A stretch of DNA of 64,000 bases from Corythucha ciliata (Eukaryota > Arthropoda > Insecta > Hemiptera > Tingidae). Of this stretch, positions 32,891 through 46,500 are shown in pieces (position 1 is the first letter of the stretch; each line of letters begins with the position of its first letter). Below the pieces are notes generated by a model. It searched no databases. It was given only the letters and a program-made list of their open reading frames with translations, and had not been told where the DNA came from. A program made the position numbers and the translations under genes. The stretch is taken from positions 44,702,164-44,766,163 of the forward strand of contig CM075941.1 in assembly GCA_038030265.1 (NCBI GenBank), read 5' to 3'.

Positions 32891-33257
32891 GGACTGACTT
32901 CGACCGCGAAACCAATTTCCCGGACGGGGACCCGAGAAAAACGGATAACTGGCAACTTTACCAAAACTCCAAAATGGCCAGAAATTTGATATTGGATGAA
33001 ACTGTGTATTTTAGCGTTTGATGACACTGAGAATCATAAAATCTGACGAGCCGTTGAAGAGCCTCTCCCTGTGAAGCCGAGGTTTTCGGCCACTATGCGC
33101 GACTAACCTCTCTGGAACCGAGAAAATCAGAAGAATAATGGGCACAGACATGCGACTTATTTCCTAAACGAATAAGGCAAATTCCCACCAAAAACACGCT
33201 AAATAAATCGCGACTAAGGGCTATGAACAGCCCGCATTTTTCTATTTAGTTCAAGCG
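32891..33257. other. Rab2 3' flank
   Basis: It probably contains the Rab2 3'UTR on the minus strand; no canonical AATAAA was found close to the stop. Positions 33045-33100 (GAGCCGTTGAAGAGCCTCTC...) match the start of the dispersed family at 35355 and 38390. Confidence 0.45.
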
Positions 33258-33893
<636 letters not shown>

Positions 33894-33930
33894 TTACAAA
33901 TGTATCAAAAAGTTTAAAACGATATTTCCA

Positions 33931-34011
33931 CTGACCAACAGAAAATTGGATTGCTCCAGCAAATAAACAAATAAGTTCGTTAATGAAAAAAGATTAGAGT
34001 TAAAAACTTAC
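33931..34011 (-). other. Inferred Rab2 5'UTR intron
   Basis: On the minus strand CATCTG is followed by GTAAGTTTTTAACTC at 34011, and a T-rich TTTTCTGTTGGTCAG ends at 33931. An 81-nt intron would leave 37 nt of leader before the ATG. Inferred from splice consensus only. Confidence 0.55.
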
Positions 34012-34351
34012 CAGATGAAACTGAACCAATTCATCATTTTTTCGCTAACTAAGTAACGAAACTGAGTACATAATTTGATTTACACCCATTCAATCAATCA
34101 CGAAGCACGAAAGAAATGAGTCCGAAAAACGCTGCAAAAGCAAAAATTAAAAAAGCAGAAATACATCGGGACACAACTGACACAAGCTTTCAACCGCGGC
34201 GCCGCTCAACTGGCACACGACACGAACGTCATAAACTAACCTTCTGTTTGTGGAAGGTTGCAACTGTTATCCACGTGATTTGTGATGTTTATTTACCTGG
34301 TTGCGGTGAATTTTGAGTAATTTTCATACTGTTGGTCTAATTTTTTTCCCA
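34012..34351. promoter_or_regulatory. Putative bidirectional promoter, Rab2/THADA
   Basis: About 340 bp between the inferred Rab2 5'UTR exon (minus strand) and the THADA start codon (plus strand). It is free of the repeats seen elsewhere and includes a GC-rich CCGCGGCGCCGC block near 34193-34204. No TATA box could be assigned. The head-to-head spacing suggests a shared promoter. Confidence 0.45.
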
Positions 34352-34550
34352 ATGGGGAAAGTTAAGAAATGCGGCGAAAAACAAGATTTGAGTGGCATTA
34401 TAAAGAGATTCGGTGTGTTGAAAAATTGTGGAAAGCTTTGAGTGTTCTCTCTTCTACTTAATTTTCATTCCTCAAACAGGTAACATTCAACTTTTAGAAG
34501 AGGTCGTACACGCACCCTCGTTGGAATGTCAAATTTCTGCTTTGAAAGAG
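34352..34550 (+). CDS. THADA: THADA exons 1-2
   Basis: Exon 1 is 34352-34412 (M G K V K K..., a lysine-rich start like vertebrate THADA) and ends before GTGTGT. Exon 2 is 34480-34550 ([16 protein letters not shown]...) between CTCAAACAG and GTAAGA. Exon 1 ends with one base of a codon and exon 2 supplies the other two. If exon 1 read on, it would hit TGA at about 34439. Exon 1 is the least certain part of the model because it is short. Confidence 0.7.
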
Positions 34551-37500
34551 GTAAGAGCCAGTCTTATCGACTACTGTCCCTTGGGACACTCCGAGGAGCG
34601 TCTTCACTACGGATGGTTCCGTAAACGTCCAAAACGGATAGGAACTCAGAAAGTGTTATCCCCTCCCCCCCCCCATAGGACCAAGAATTCTCCTCCGTTA
34701 GATGGTCTCCTTAATCTGATGGTGCCAAAAACCATTCAGCCGAGACACACATTACCTGCCTGGGACCGGACTCTATTATGGTAGGACTATTTTATGGCTC
34801 CCGAAGCTTATCCTGATAACCAGCTTGGGACGCAAAGCACAGGGTCATCATCTGAGTTACCAGGCTCCATTTGGGCCTCTCATGAAGCCCGAAATTCGCG
34901 CAGACGATAGGTCTGTTCCAGCAAGGTGTTTGGAACATGTTCCGAGCAGAGTTGCTATGGGACTACCCAATAAAATTAAGTTGATTAAATTTTATTGGTT
35001 GGTCCCATGCCAACTCTGCTCCAAACATGTTCCAAACACCTTGCTGGATAGGCCAGGGCATTCCATTGCACGTCCCATTCGCCTATTTCATAATTCGGTC
35101 AGCGCTGTCGTTGGCCACTTGGGAACTAGCTCATGTGGGCAGTCTTCTAATAGTTTCTAGTAGAAATCACCCACAACAACTGTTTCCCTAAATGGCCAAC
35201 TACAGTGCTGCCGGAAATATGATCAAGGCGAATTGTCGCTTCATCTCTGTCTTCGAAACAGTCCATTTATTCCCAGAATCACATTTTTCCGGCACCCAAA
35301 ACATCTTCTGTGTGTGACTCAACCCCAAAACTGAACCCCAAACGGATTCCAAACCAGACGAGCCGTTGAAGGGGTTCTCCGTGTGATTCCAGTGATTTGT
35401 GCCCATTTTCCGGGGCACCACGAATATTTTACAGTGGACAGCGCCCAGGTGTTCATCAGCCCTTGACGTCCGAGGAAAAGCCTCAAAACACAATCGGCCA
35501 ACGCTGGCCTGCCGTGGAGCGGAGAAATTCCTGCTGGTTAGCTTGTTAAATCCACCGCAACGAAAAGCTGGTTCCAAAACTTCCAATTTTGCTTAAGCTG
35601 GACTTGCATTCGCTTAAATCAACAGCCGAAGACTCGAATTACAAAAACCTCTTACCAATAATGCACCAACCACAAAAAACGGTAACTACAAGAAACACTC
35701 AACCACGAAATGCTCTAACCACAAAAGCTTGATTCCCAAAAAGCTCGAATCACTAAAATGCTGTAACCTGATCAAACGAAGTCCAACCAAAGAAAACTTG
35801 AACCCAAAGAGACCAAACGCCGGAAGCTGCAACCCCAAAATGGTCTAACCACCAAATAAATTAATCACAGAAAGCAGCTAACCCTAAAATACGCAAATTA
35901 CAAAACGCTCCAACCACAAGATCCTCCAACAACAGAAAACTCTAACCACAAAAACCTCTAACCAAAACAACACTTAACCACAACACTTAAAGGTTGGACC
36001 CTAAAAAGCTCTAACCACAGAAAGCCTTGACTACTAGAACTCTAACCACTGAAAAAGTGAAGCACAAAAACTAGGATCACGCCCATTTTCATTCTAAGAA
36101 TAAAATTATCACATGCCCAATGTAAGTTTTAGAAAATGTATACCAGAATCCGGGACAAACTGCTTCCGGGATGGGACGGTTGGCAACTCTAGCTAACACC
36201 CTGTGTCCAAGATCTCCAGAGAAAATGACCCTGAAACTTGCAATTTCCTAAAAATTGTGCCGAAAACGTCCGATTTCGCAGAAATTTGCCTTAAAAATGT
36301 TTCAAATGCTGTTAGGGGCATGGCGTACTGGGCTCGAGTTCCATCGTAGCGGCTATCTCTGCGAACCCATAAAAAGTAAATGAAATACAATTACACGGAA
36401 TCACAACACAAATTGTGGTTCTTACAATTTCACGGAAATTTAGCCCCAAAACTTGCAGTTATTTCAAAATTGAGGCTCGAAATTTGCATTTTAGCAATAA
36501 TTAAGACCCGAAACTTGCATTTTAACTAAAAGTGTGCCTGAAAACGTCCAATATCGCAGAAATTTACCTCCAAAATGTAGCAAATTTATTATAGAGGCCA
36601 GGCGTATGGGCCTCGCGTCATAGCGGGCTAGTCCGGTGAACCCACAAAAAAACAATTTATATCGTACAATTTCACGGAAATTGAGCACCAAAACTTGCAA
36701 TTATTCCGAAATTAAGGCCCGCCGCAAATTGAGCCCACGCGTGGGTCACCCAAGCTGAAAAAACAGTTGAAAATTGATAGTTTTCTAACTGTTTTTTGAG
36801 CTTGTGTGAGCCACGCGTGAGCTCAATTTGCGGCGTGCCCAAGGCCCGTAACTTACAATTTGGCTGAAATTATGACCCGAAATTTGCAAATTAACTAAAA
36901 CTGCGCCTGAAAACCTCCAATTTCGTAGGGATTTGCCTCCAAAACGTTGCCAATTTGTTTCCCAAGTTGTTGAAGACCTAGCGCGGCGAATGGGCCTTGA
37001 AGTCCGTCGTAGCGGGCTAGCCCGGCGAACCCACAATAAACAATTAAAAACTTACAATATCACGGAAATTTATCACCAAAACTTGCAATTTATCCGTAAT
37101 TAAGGCCAGTAACTTACAATTTTCCTGAAATTAGGACCCGAAATGTGTATTTTCGCAAGAATTAAGACCCGAAACTTGCATTTTAGCCGAAATCATATCC
37201 GAACTTCCTATTTCGATGTTAGTCGTCACCAGGTCTCCGCTACAAAAATGTTCCGTACACTGTAATTTTGCTTTAATTTTTTGTGGATATTTTCTTTCAA
37301 AATGTTGCAATTTTGCGGCTATTCATCAAAAGACTTTGGGTCCTGTCGCGGCTGGCTAGCCGAGGGGCCTCGGTCTCTTACAAAAAAGGCCATAAACTTG
37401 ATTTCGACAAATTGCGAGGTAACTTTCAATTTGCAATTTGCTGGATATTTAAAGCTGAAACTTACGATTCGCAGTTTTTATACCAGAATGGTGCCATTCT

Positions 37501-40500
37501 GTGAATATTTCTCTCAATTTTAATTGCAGGTGAAAATTGGAAAGTTTTTTCTTAATTTTATCTGCGAATTGAAGCTTTTTCTCAATTTTATCCGCGAATT
37601 TGCGATTTTCTAAATTTTAGCGGCGAATTAGTGATGTCTTTTTAATTTTAGCGTTCAATCAGAGTTTTTTATCCCTTTTTGGCCGCGGACTCGACCCAAG
37701 AACGGCACATTAGGGATTTTCATAATTTTAGCCGCAAATTAGCGATTTTTTCCCCTTCTATCGATGAATTAGCGCTTTCTCACTTCTGTTATCCACGAAG
37801 TTGCCTCTATAAACCGCGAAAAAGAGTTTTATAATGTTGTTGTCGAACTGACGTTTTCTTAGGTTTGGTCGTTAAGTGACTTTGCGAAAAAATTGACATT
37901 TTTTCTGTGGAAACACTGTTTTTTGGGCGGAATTTCAAGATTATTTTGTTTCTTTAAAGGTCGGAATGTTCAGCTTTGATGCTAATGAGCCAGTTTGATG
38001 GAGAAATTTACGATTCCTATTGTATCTGGTTTCGAACGAAGACGAGTTGAAGATAAGTTGAGTTGAAGCCCTCTCATTGCTACGCCCTTGCTACCATTTA
38101 GCTTAACGAAACAGCAAGGCCCCGTGATTCAGGCGATTTTGGCCGCTTTGGCCAATTTTCCGGGGCTTGCGAATTATCCCGTGGACAGTGGCCATGTGAT
38201 GGTTTGCTCTAACGGCCCGCTTAGGGGCGTCTTGGCCAACACTGTCTGCACTCGTCGGCTAAACCTGGTCTGAGGGACTCGTAAACGGCCTTTGGCTCAG
38301 ATTACGGCTATTTGAGAAAATTGGCCAAAAATTACGCCCACCCAACCACGGGCGTTTGCGTCACGAGAAGTCCGAAAATGAATCAAATAAGCCATTGAAG
38401 GGGTTCTCCCTGTGATTCCGGTGATTTTTGCAGCTTTGGCCCATCTAGGAAAATTCCAGGGGCATCCCACGAATTTTTTCGTAGACGGTGGCCACGATAT
38501 GGTCATCGGCCCTGATGTCCAACAGAAAAGCGCCTCGACGCAGTCGGCCGTCGCTGGCCCCTCTCTGTGGAGTGTAGAAATTCGGCCGATACGACCTACG
38601 CGAAAGATCGAGCCAATACCGTGACCCAATGGGTCCATTCTTATAGCTTTTAACAACGCCATCAGAAGGCTATAATAATCGTGGAAATGTTGAATCCCGA
38701 GTCCTCGCTAGGCTTATGGCCTTAATCGCATAAATAATGAGTCGATTTCGCCGTATTTTGAGGACGAAGAAAGATTTTCCAAATTATACCTCACCCCTTT
38801 TAATCCCATTTTCGGCACCTAGGTACCCAAACATCTCCCAGGCAACCAAGCACCAGAAACTGAGGCGTTACTGACAGCTATTTTGGAAATCGTTCTAAAA
38901 TTTGAAGTAAAAAACCCACTGAGGATAGCAAGCGTTAAGTGAGTTATTTCGTTACTTATTAAAATAATTAAATTAAAGAGATTAAACTTGTTAAATTTTG
39001 TGGCACAGCGTTTTACAGTCTCTGCCTGAGTCGTATAAATCGAGTCTTGACAGTAAATTCGAAGCCGTTTTACTGGGTTTATTGGGCGCTAGTTTAGACA
39101 TTGACAACATTAATAATACGATAAATTTTACTACAAGTTTAAATAATATTGTCTGCGAGTCACAACTCGGCTCCCGAGTTTTAAATTATTTGAAAGAAGC
39201 CTTGGAGGAATGCTTGGGGAAGCTCAGGTAAAAAACCGTGAACATTAAGCGCACAATTTCAGAGTTTTACGTGTAAAATAATTCGTCCTAGGATCGAATT
39301 GGGACCGCAGGACCGACTCAGCATCATCGACTGCGTTCACAATGGCGTTCGTTGTGCGATTATGTTCAGCCAGAAACTATCCGGCCCGTCTGTCGATTTC
39401 AAAGATCTCGCCCGACGAATGATACAAGACTCTCAGTTTCCACTGAACGTTCGGTCGAACTGCTCGATCCTACTCGTCCTGTCGTTTGAATCGTTCGATT
39501 ATAGCAGCGTATGTGTGTCCCTTCATTTAAAAATTTTACGAAAAAAAAGTTCGAAAGTTGACGGGGCATGCGCAGAATTCTGGCAGTCGCGTGGTCCTCG
39601 CGCTTGGGGCGTTGTAACGAATATTTCAAAAAGAGACAACTTTTGTTTAGATACGAGGATTTATGGGCGAAATAGACTCGTTTAGCGAGTTATTTTTAAT
39701 TTACGGACCTTTGAGCTTGGGATCATCGAAGGATTTATCTCTGAGTTATAGCGATCTGGAGGGATTTTTCGAGCGAATCATGTCGATAGAGTCGAGGTGA
39801 GCTCAAATAAAAAGAAGAGAAAAAAAATATTCGCATTTTGTGAACAAACTTTTCCCAGGAATTCAGCCGATTGTCAGTTGTTACTGCTGTCAAGTCGGTG
39901 CTTGCGTCTAGCTGTGAAGTGCCTAACGCAAGCCCCTCGGACAGAATTGTTGCAGCACTTATTGGACTTAATTTGGTGTCACCTGGAGCATTTCATGGAC
40001 TCAGTTCGACACTTAGCATTAACAACTTTAAACGATCTGGTTGAGATCGGTTTAAAAACGGGTAAGTGATCATAAAGCTATTAAAATTGGGTTTATGTCT
40101 ACTTTTTTTTTTCAGAGAACCAAGTCATCATAGAGGCGATTAAAACTCAGATAATGAAAACTCCAACTGAAAGGCGTTCAAAACACGCTGGAATCACCTC
40201 CCTTATCGGCCACGTACCCATAATTGACCTTTTGGGCAGTTCAAACAATTTGGCCACCAGTTTATTAGACGCGGCTTCGTGTAACGCCGGTTTAAATCAC
40301 GTAAATAATCGTGTCACAGCATTACGTGACGTGTTGTAGCCATTTGATTCGTACAATAACACCCGTTAAAACCACACAGGCCGTCAGCTCTCTGGAGGCT
40401 CTTATGGTTCAGCACTACAAAGAGTGCGATAAAATGAGTTGGTTCGAATACTGGTGCGAACCACTTTTGGCTAAAATTAAAAGCGACGGTTTAAACGCGG

Positions 40501-43500
40501 GACTCGAGAAAATTTTAACCGCCGCTCTCAGGACACATCCGGAGACGCTGGACAGAATTTCAAGGTGCTCGAATGAAATATTTACTATGCACGTGAACCT
40601 GACCCGAACTATAACGCGAAAAACGACGAAAACGGTTCTAGTCGCTTGTTTACGTTTATTTAGCCAACATTATGCTAAAGCTAATCTTTGTGAACGCGTT
40701 GCTAGGCTATTAAACGTTTCGTTGGTTAAAATGTCAATAGCGTTAACGTTAGCGCTAGCGGAGCAGTTTGCAAAATCTCTCTATTTTTTTGTGTGTTTAG
40801 TATTTCGAAAAATTATGTTTTTAAAAAAATGTTATGGGTGCGGCCAACTTGACGCAACACGACCCATGAACGAAATCGTTTGTTTAGCGCCATTTCTTGA
40901 CTTAACTTCGTTTGTTTAGCAATATTTTTCGTTTGTTTAGCATTCCACAACATTATTTATTTGAAAAAAACATTGATGGTTTGGCCAAGTTTACGAACCA
41001 ATGAACGAACAAACGAAATCGTTTGTTTAGCGCCATTTCTAGTCTAAAAATCGTTTGTTTACGTTTGTCTAGCCAAAATTTTCGTCCGACATTTTGTGAT
41101 TTTAAAAAAAATAGGTGAGTGCGACCAACTTATCGCACCCCGACACATGATCGAAATTGTTTGTTTAGTGCCATTTCCAGTCTTTACATGGTTTTCTTAC
41201 GTTAGTTTAGCCAATATTTTTGTTTGTTTAGCCTTTCAAGTACTTTGAACAACAAACAAACTTGAGTGCGGCCAGCTTCCCGCTCTCCGACGCATAGACG
41301 AAATCGTTTGTTTCGCGGCATATCTCAACGTAAAATCATTTGTTTACGTTTGCTTAGCCATATTTTTCATTTGAAAAAAAAAAAAAAAAAAACATTTATG
41401 GTTTGGCCAAGTTCTCGAACCAATAAACGAACAAACGAAATCGTTTGTTTAGCGCCATTTCTAGTCTAAAAATCGTTTGTTTAACCAAAATGTTCGTTTC
41501 GTTAGTCTTTCAATTCAAGTGCTTTTAACAACAAACAAACTTGGGCGCGGCTCGCTTCACGCTCCCAGACCTATGATCGAAATCGTTTGTTTAGCGGCAT
41601 ATCTCAACGTAAAATAGTTTTTTTTTCCGTTTGTTCAGCCATATTTTTCGTCTGCTTAGCTTTTTTATTCATTTTAATTTTATTTACTTGAAAAAAACGT
41701 TGATTTGATTGATTTTCTATTGAAAAAAAAAGTATTTGAAGAAAAAAAAAAAAAATATTGATGATTATGGCAAATTTACGCAACCTGGCCTTTGAACGAA
41801 ACGTTCAACGTTCACAACGAAGAACGTTGTGAAACGTTTGTTTTGCGCCATTTCTAGTCGTAACATCGTTTGTTTAGCATTTAAAGTACTTTGAACATTG
41901 GGTGCGGCTAGAGTCACGCTCCCTGTCCCATGAACAAAATCGTTCATTTAGCAGCATATCTGAACGAGAAATTGTTTGCCAAAATTTTAGTTTGTTTAGC
42001 ATTTCGAAACGTGGTTTTTAAAAGAAATAGATTGTTGCGGCCAACTTCATGCAACCCGACTCATGATCGAAATCGTTTGTTTAGCCTTCCAATTACTCAG
42101 AAGAAACAAACAAACTTGGTTGCGGTCAGCTTCACGCTCTCCGCCGCATGGACGCGGCATATCTCCGCGTAAAATCGTTTGTTTACGTTTGTTCGTTGTC
42201 CAAAGTACCTACTTGAAAGGCTAAACTAAAGAAATTTTGGCTACACAAACGTAAAAAAATGTTTTTTAATCGTAACAAAATGACTAGAACACGCTAACAA
42301 ACGATTTCGTTCATGATTCGGGTTACGTAAACTTTGGCAAACCATACATTTTTGTCTAAAAAAATATAAAATAACGTTTTGAAATGCTAAACAAACGAAA
42401 AATATGACTCAATAGACGATTTCACGTTGAGACGTGCCACTAAACAAACGATTTCGTTCATTGGTCGGGTTGAGTGAAGTTGGCCGCACACATCTATTTT
42501 TTTTTAAACTATTTTTCGAAATACCAAATGAGCGAAAAATGTGGCTAAACAAACGATTTTACGTTGAGATATGCCGCTAAACAAATGATTTCGTTCATGG
42601 GTCGGGGAGCGTGAAGCTAGCCACACCCAAGTTTGTTTGTTGTTTTGTTGTTCAAAGTACTTGAAAGGCTAAACAAACGAATATTTGGGGGCTAAACAAA
42701 CGATTTCAAGACTAAAAATTGTGCTAAACAAGCGATTTTCTTCATGGGCGAGGTTGCGTGAAGTTGGCCGCACCCATCTATTTTTTTAAAAAAAACGTGT
42801 TTTGAAATGCTAAACAAACGATAATTTTGGCTAAACAAACGATAATTTTTGCTAAACAAACGATAATTTCGACTAAACAAACGATAATTTTGGCTAAACA
42901 AACGATAATTTTGGCTAAACAATCGTAAACAAACGAATAGGACGGTTTTATGGGCAGAATTTTGAAATGAATTCACTTCCGGCAGGCTGTCGACAATGGA
43001 CAATAGCCACGTTTGCACATTTCTCACTAGCACCAAAATCGCTATCAAGTACGACTTATCGCCCAAATCTGACAGACTGAGCCGATTATTGAGCCAATGC
43101 GTTTACCATGAGAGTGATGAGGTTTGTCCTTGAAGTCTCCTTCAAGGGAGTTAGTGATTAGTGATTACTCTCTAGTTTCAAACTGTGGTCACAATGAGCT
43201 ACTGAATTTCAGTTGTCTGGTTGGTCGCAGGCTTGAAGCTCGGGTCGCTACAACCCTCCACCCCTCCCCTACCAACACTTAATTAAAAATTTAATTCTTA
43301 GGTTAGAATGTCGTGCTTCGCCCTGGTTACCGAGAGTCGTAAATCCAGCGAAGACTTCGCTGAAAATGATTTAAACTTCGTTAAACAGATCGTGTTCTAC
43401 AATTTCGACAACCATAATCCAGCATTCATGCAAAGCACAATTGCCTACTTTAAAAAAGTGAGTTTTGGAGCCGTAAAAATGACCTAACCCTTATTTAACC

Positions 43501-46500
43501 GGTGGGGAAAACCCTAAACCCGGAATGCTCATCAGTTTATAGCCCGATTCAAGGAAAGTCGCCTAAAAATTCTCAGGGAAAAATCAAATACTTCCGAATC
43601 AAAACTGAAGGCCTATAAGGAGTTTCTTGAGTGGCTGTTTCAAATCTGTTTTGACAATTTACTGTCTGGGGCGAACTATCCGCGTCGAAAAACCACTCTC
43701 GCAATACTCGATTTGTGCGCTGATCACGGGTTCCTCTCTGACGTCACAGAGGAACGACTGTGCGCTCTTATGACTCTGTTGGCTGATCCGTACGAAGAGA
43801 ATAAATTGATCGTTAAAAAATTATTAAAGGATTATGGGAGTGAGTTTTTCAAGGTAAATAACCTCAAGGAATGGTGGAAGGGTGGGGGGGCAGAAACTAA
43901 ATGGACATTTTTCAGGATCCTAATTTCGTCAAATCATACTTGGAGAAAGCCCTGAAAATGGCCGCGGGGATTCGACCGACGGACACAGCGACAGCCGCCT
44001 ACTGTATGGGACTTCTCGCGGGCGCGACTGGAGCTGATTTCACGTTATTGTTGCCCGACAAAACAGTGGTGGTGTACGTTTGGAAGCCGTTTTCCCAACC
44101 ACCCCGTGCAGGACCGGAAGTGAATGAGGTTCGCTCTTTTTTCAGGGAAAATATTTCGGCGTACGCGTGCGTGTGTATCACGATAGACAAATTAAAACGC
44201 GACAGACTGGTAGCCGAGCAAAGCTTGTTGAAAGCCGCGGCAACTGGACCACTGTACGGACTTATTCACGTCATCCGACACCTGTTGAATTGTGTTGATT
44301 TCAGGTGAATCCTCTAGAAACGTTCTTTTATTTCTTCTAAAAAACAAAATTTGCAGATCTCTGAATCATAAAAACGATGCTGTTGTCTGGCGGTCGACAA
44401 TCGAGGATTTATTAAATTTACTGTTCGACTGTAATCGCCTTCTAACGCCCATTGTGAACAGCGCGTCCCCTGAAGGGCACCTTCCAATGGATTTGGATTA
44501 TGGTACGTACACAATGAACTCTTGAAGAGTTTACGTTACTAACTGCCCCCTTGACTTTAAAAAGATGTGTCTTTTCTGGACGAATCAACGCCAAATGTGA
44601 CGTCTCAAATGGTTCTATTATGCTCCTGGAGGACTGTCAAAGAGGTGTCGCTCATTTTTGGTGATCTAGTGGAGAGGCTGCCTATTTTGAACCGTAGTGA
44701 TGAAGGTTAGTGTGACGTCTTTTCGACGAATTTTCAAATTTTAAGCAGTATATGACCAAATAATACTATAGGATGGCTGGTTTTGGGGGTAGTAAAGAGA
44801 ACATAGACTGATCCGCCGCGTGGTAGGGTGTCCGAATCCACAGGGATGTGCTCTGCAGGGGCGGATTAAGGGGGATGCCTGTTAGGCACAGAAAATCGCC
44901 TATTCTTGGCCAGGGGGAAGGAAAAAGCTATTTCGCTGCTAAAACCGGGAAAACCCGCTAATTCATTTAGCTAAAATTAAAAAAAGCTCTCGTTTGCAGC
45001 TGAACTTGAGGGGACAACACTAATTCATGGTTATACTTGAGAAAACGCGTTAATTCACTACTGTAATAAAGAAAACCCGCTAATTCGTGGCTAAAATTGA
45101 GAAAAGGCGATCGTTCACGGGGCGAATTTGAGGGAAAACACTCATTCGCAGCTAAAATAGAGAAAAAACTCCGGTTCGAGGTTTCTTGATGAAACTTTCA
45201 GGCCAAAATCGAAAAGAATGGCTAATTTGGTGTTTTCAAGGGCAAGTTTGCACCTAAAACCGAGAAATATCACTCATTCGGGCACTGGCGGACCTGCTCC
45301 CATCAGGGCCCGTGGTGGAAATCACCAAGATCCCCCCCCCCCCAAGTTGAGTTTTATCCACTTGAGCAGCAAATTAGCAATAACTGTTCTCAGTTTGAGC
45401 TGCGAATTATCGTTTTTCTTACGTATTTTCCTCAATATTAGCCGCCAAGTATCAGGTTTATCCACATTTTTGCCATAAATCGCATTTTTTGTTCAACATG
45501 CCCTATGAATTATCGATTTTTCTCAGCCGCAAGCGGTTTTTTAAAATTTACAGTCATAAGTTGGCGCTATGTCTCAATTTTAACCACTAAGATTCCTTCA
45601 GAAGCCGCGAATTGGTGTATTTTAAATTTGTGATGCAAATTGAAATGCTCCTCAATTTTACCCGTGGATACTGCTTTTTCTCAATTTTAGCCACGAATTG
45701 GCGTTTTCCTCAATTTTAGCTGCGATTTTTTGTTTTCATTTTTAGCATCGAACTTAGCTTTTTTTTTACAATTTAGGCTGAAAATTAGCCTTTCTCCAAA
45801 TTTTAGAAAGGCTAAAAATGGATTTTTTCAATATTAGCCGCGAATTAGCATTTGTTTAAATTTTTCGCTATGGATTAGCGCTGTTTTTCAGTTTGAACCT
45901 TGAAGCTTTTAGAAGCTACGGATTTTTGTTTTCTCATTTTTAGCTGTGATTTAGTTATTTTTTTCATTTGTACCCAATTTTAGTGGTTTTAGGTATTTGC
46001 AGCGATTTTTCTAAATTTTAGCTGTTAAATAGCGTTTTCTGCTACTTGTGCGACGAACCATATGCGATATGCGAATTGTGCGATAAATGCGGATTTTTTT
46101 ACGCAATAATTTCCGTTGTGAACTTGCCATTTTTGCCTAATTTTAACCCTAATTAGCATTGCTTTTGTCAATATTAGCAACAATTTTTTTCACTTGTACA
46201 GTTTTCAATTAGCAGCGTGTTTTCTCAATTTTAAAAGGCTTGTTCACTCGTAGAATTGAGAAAAAACACTAATTTGCCGATGACATTAAGAAAAAAACGC
46301 CTGTTCGCGGTTTTTGGAGGCACCTCCGCGGTTAAAATTGAGACAAAGTCAGAATTGGAAGCAACTTCGTCGCTGAAATTGTGACTAAGTGCTCGAGTGC
46401 TGTTGCGCTTTTTTCCAAGTCAGCGCCTCAAGTTGAGAATAAGAGCAAATTAGTGACAGTGGCTTGTACCGAAAAATCTGTGACTTTTTGCTCTAAATCA

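Larger units (their letters stand above)
34551..38822 (+). other. THADA intron 2, repeat-filled
   Basis: 4.3 kb. It holds a hairpin (34918-35047), dispersed repeats (35200-35600, 38090-38640), and minisatellite families 6, 3 and 1 (35600-37870), listed separately. No other gene is seen. Confidence 0.7.

Noticed and set aside
42692..43066. Minus-strand ORF with repeated LFSQNYR peptides
   Set aside because: It is the translation of minisatellite family 5, not a repeat protein.
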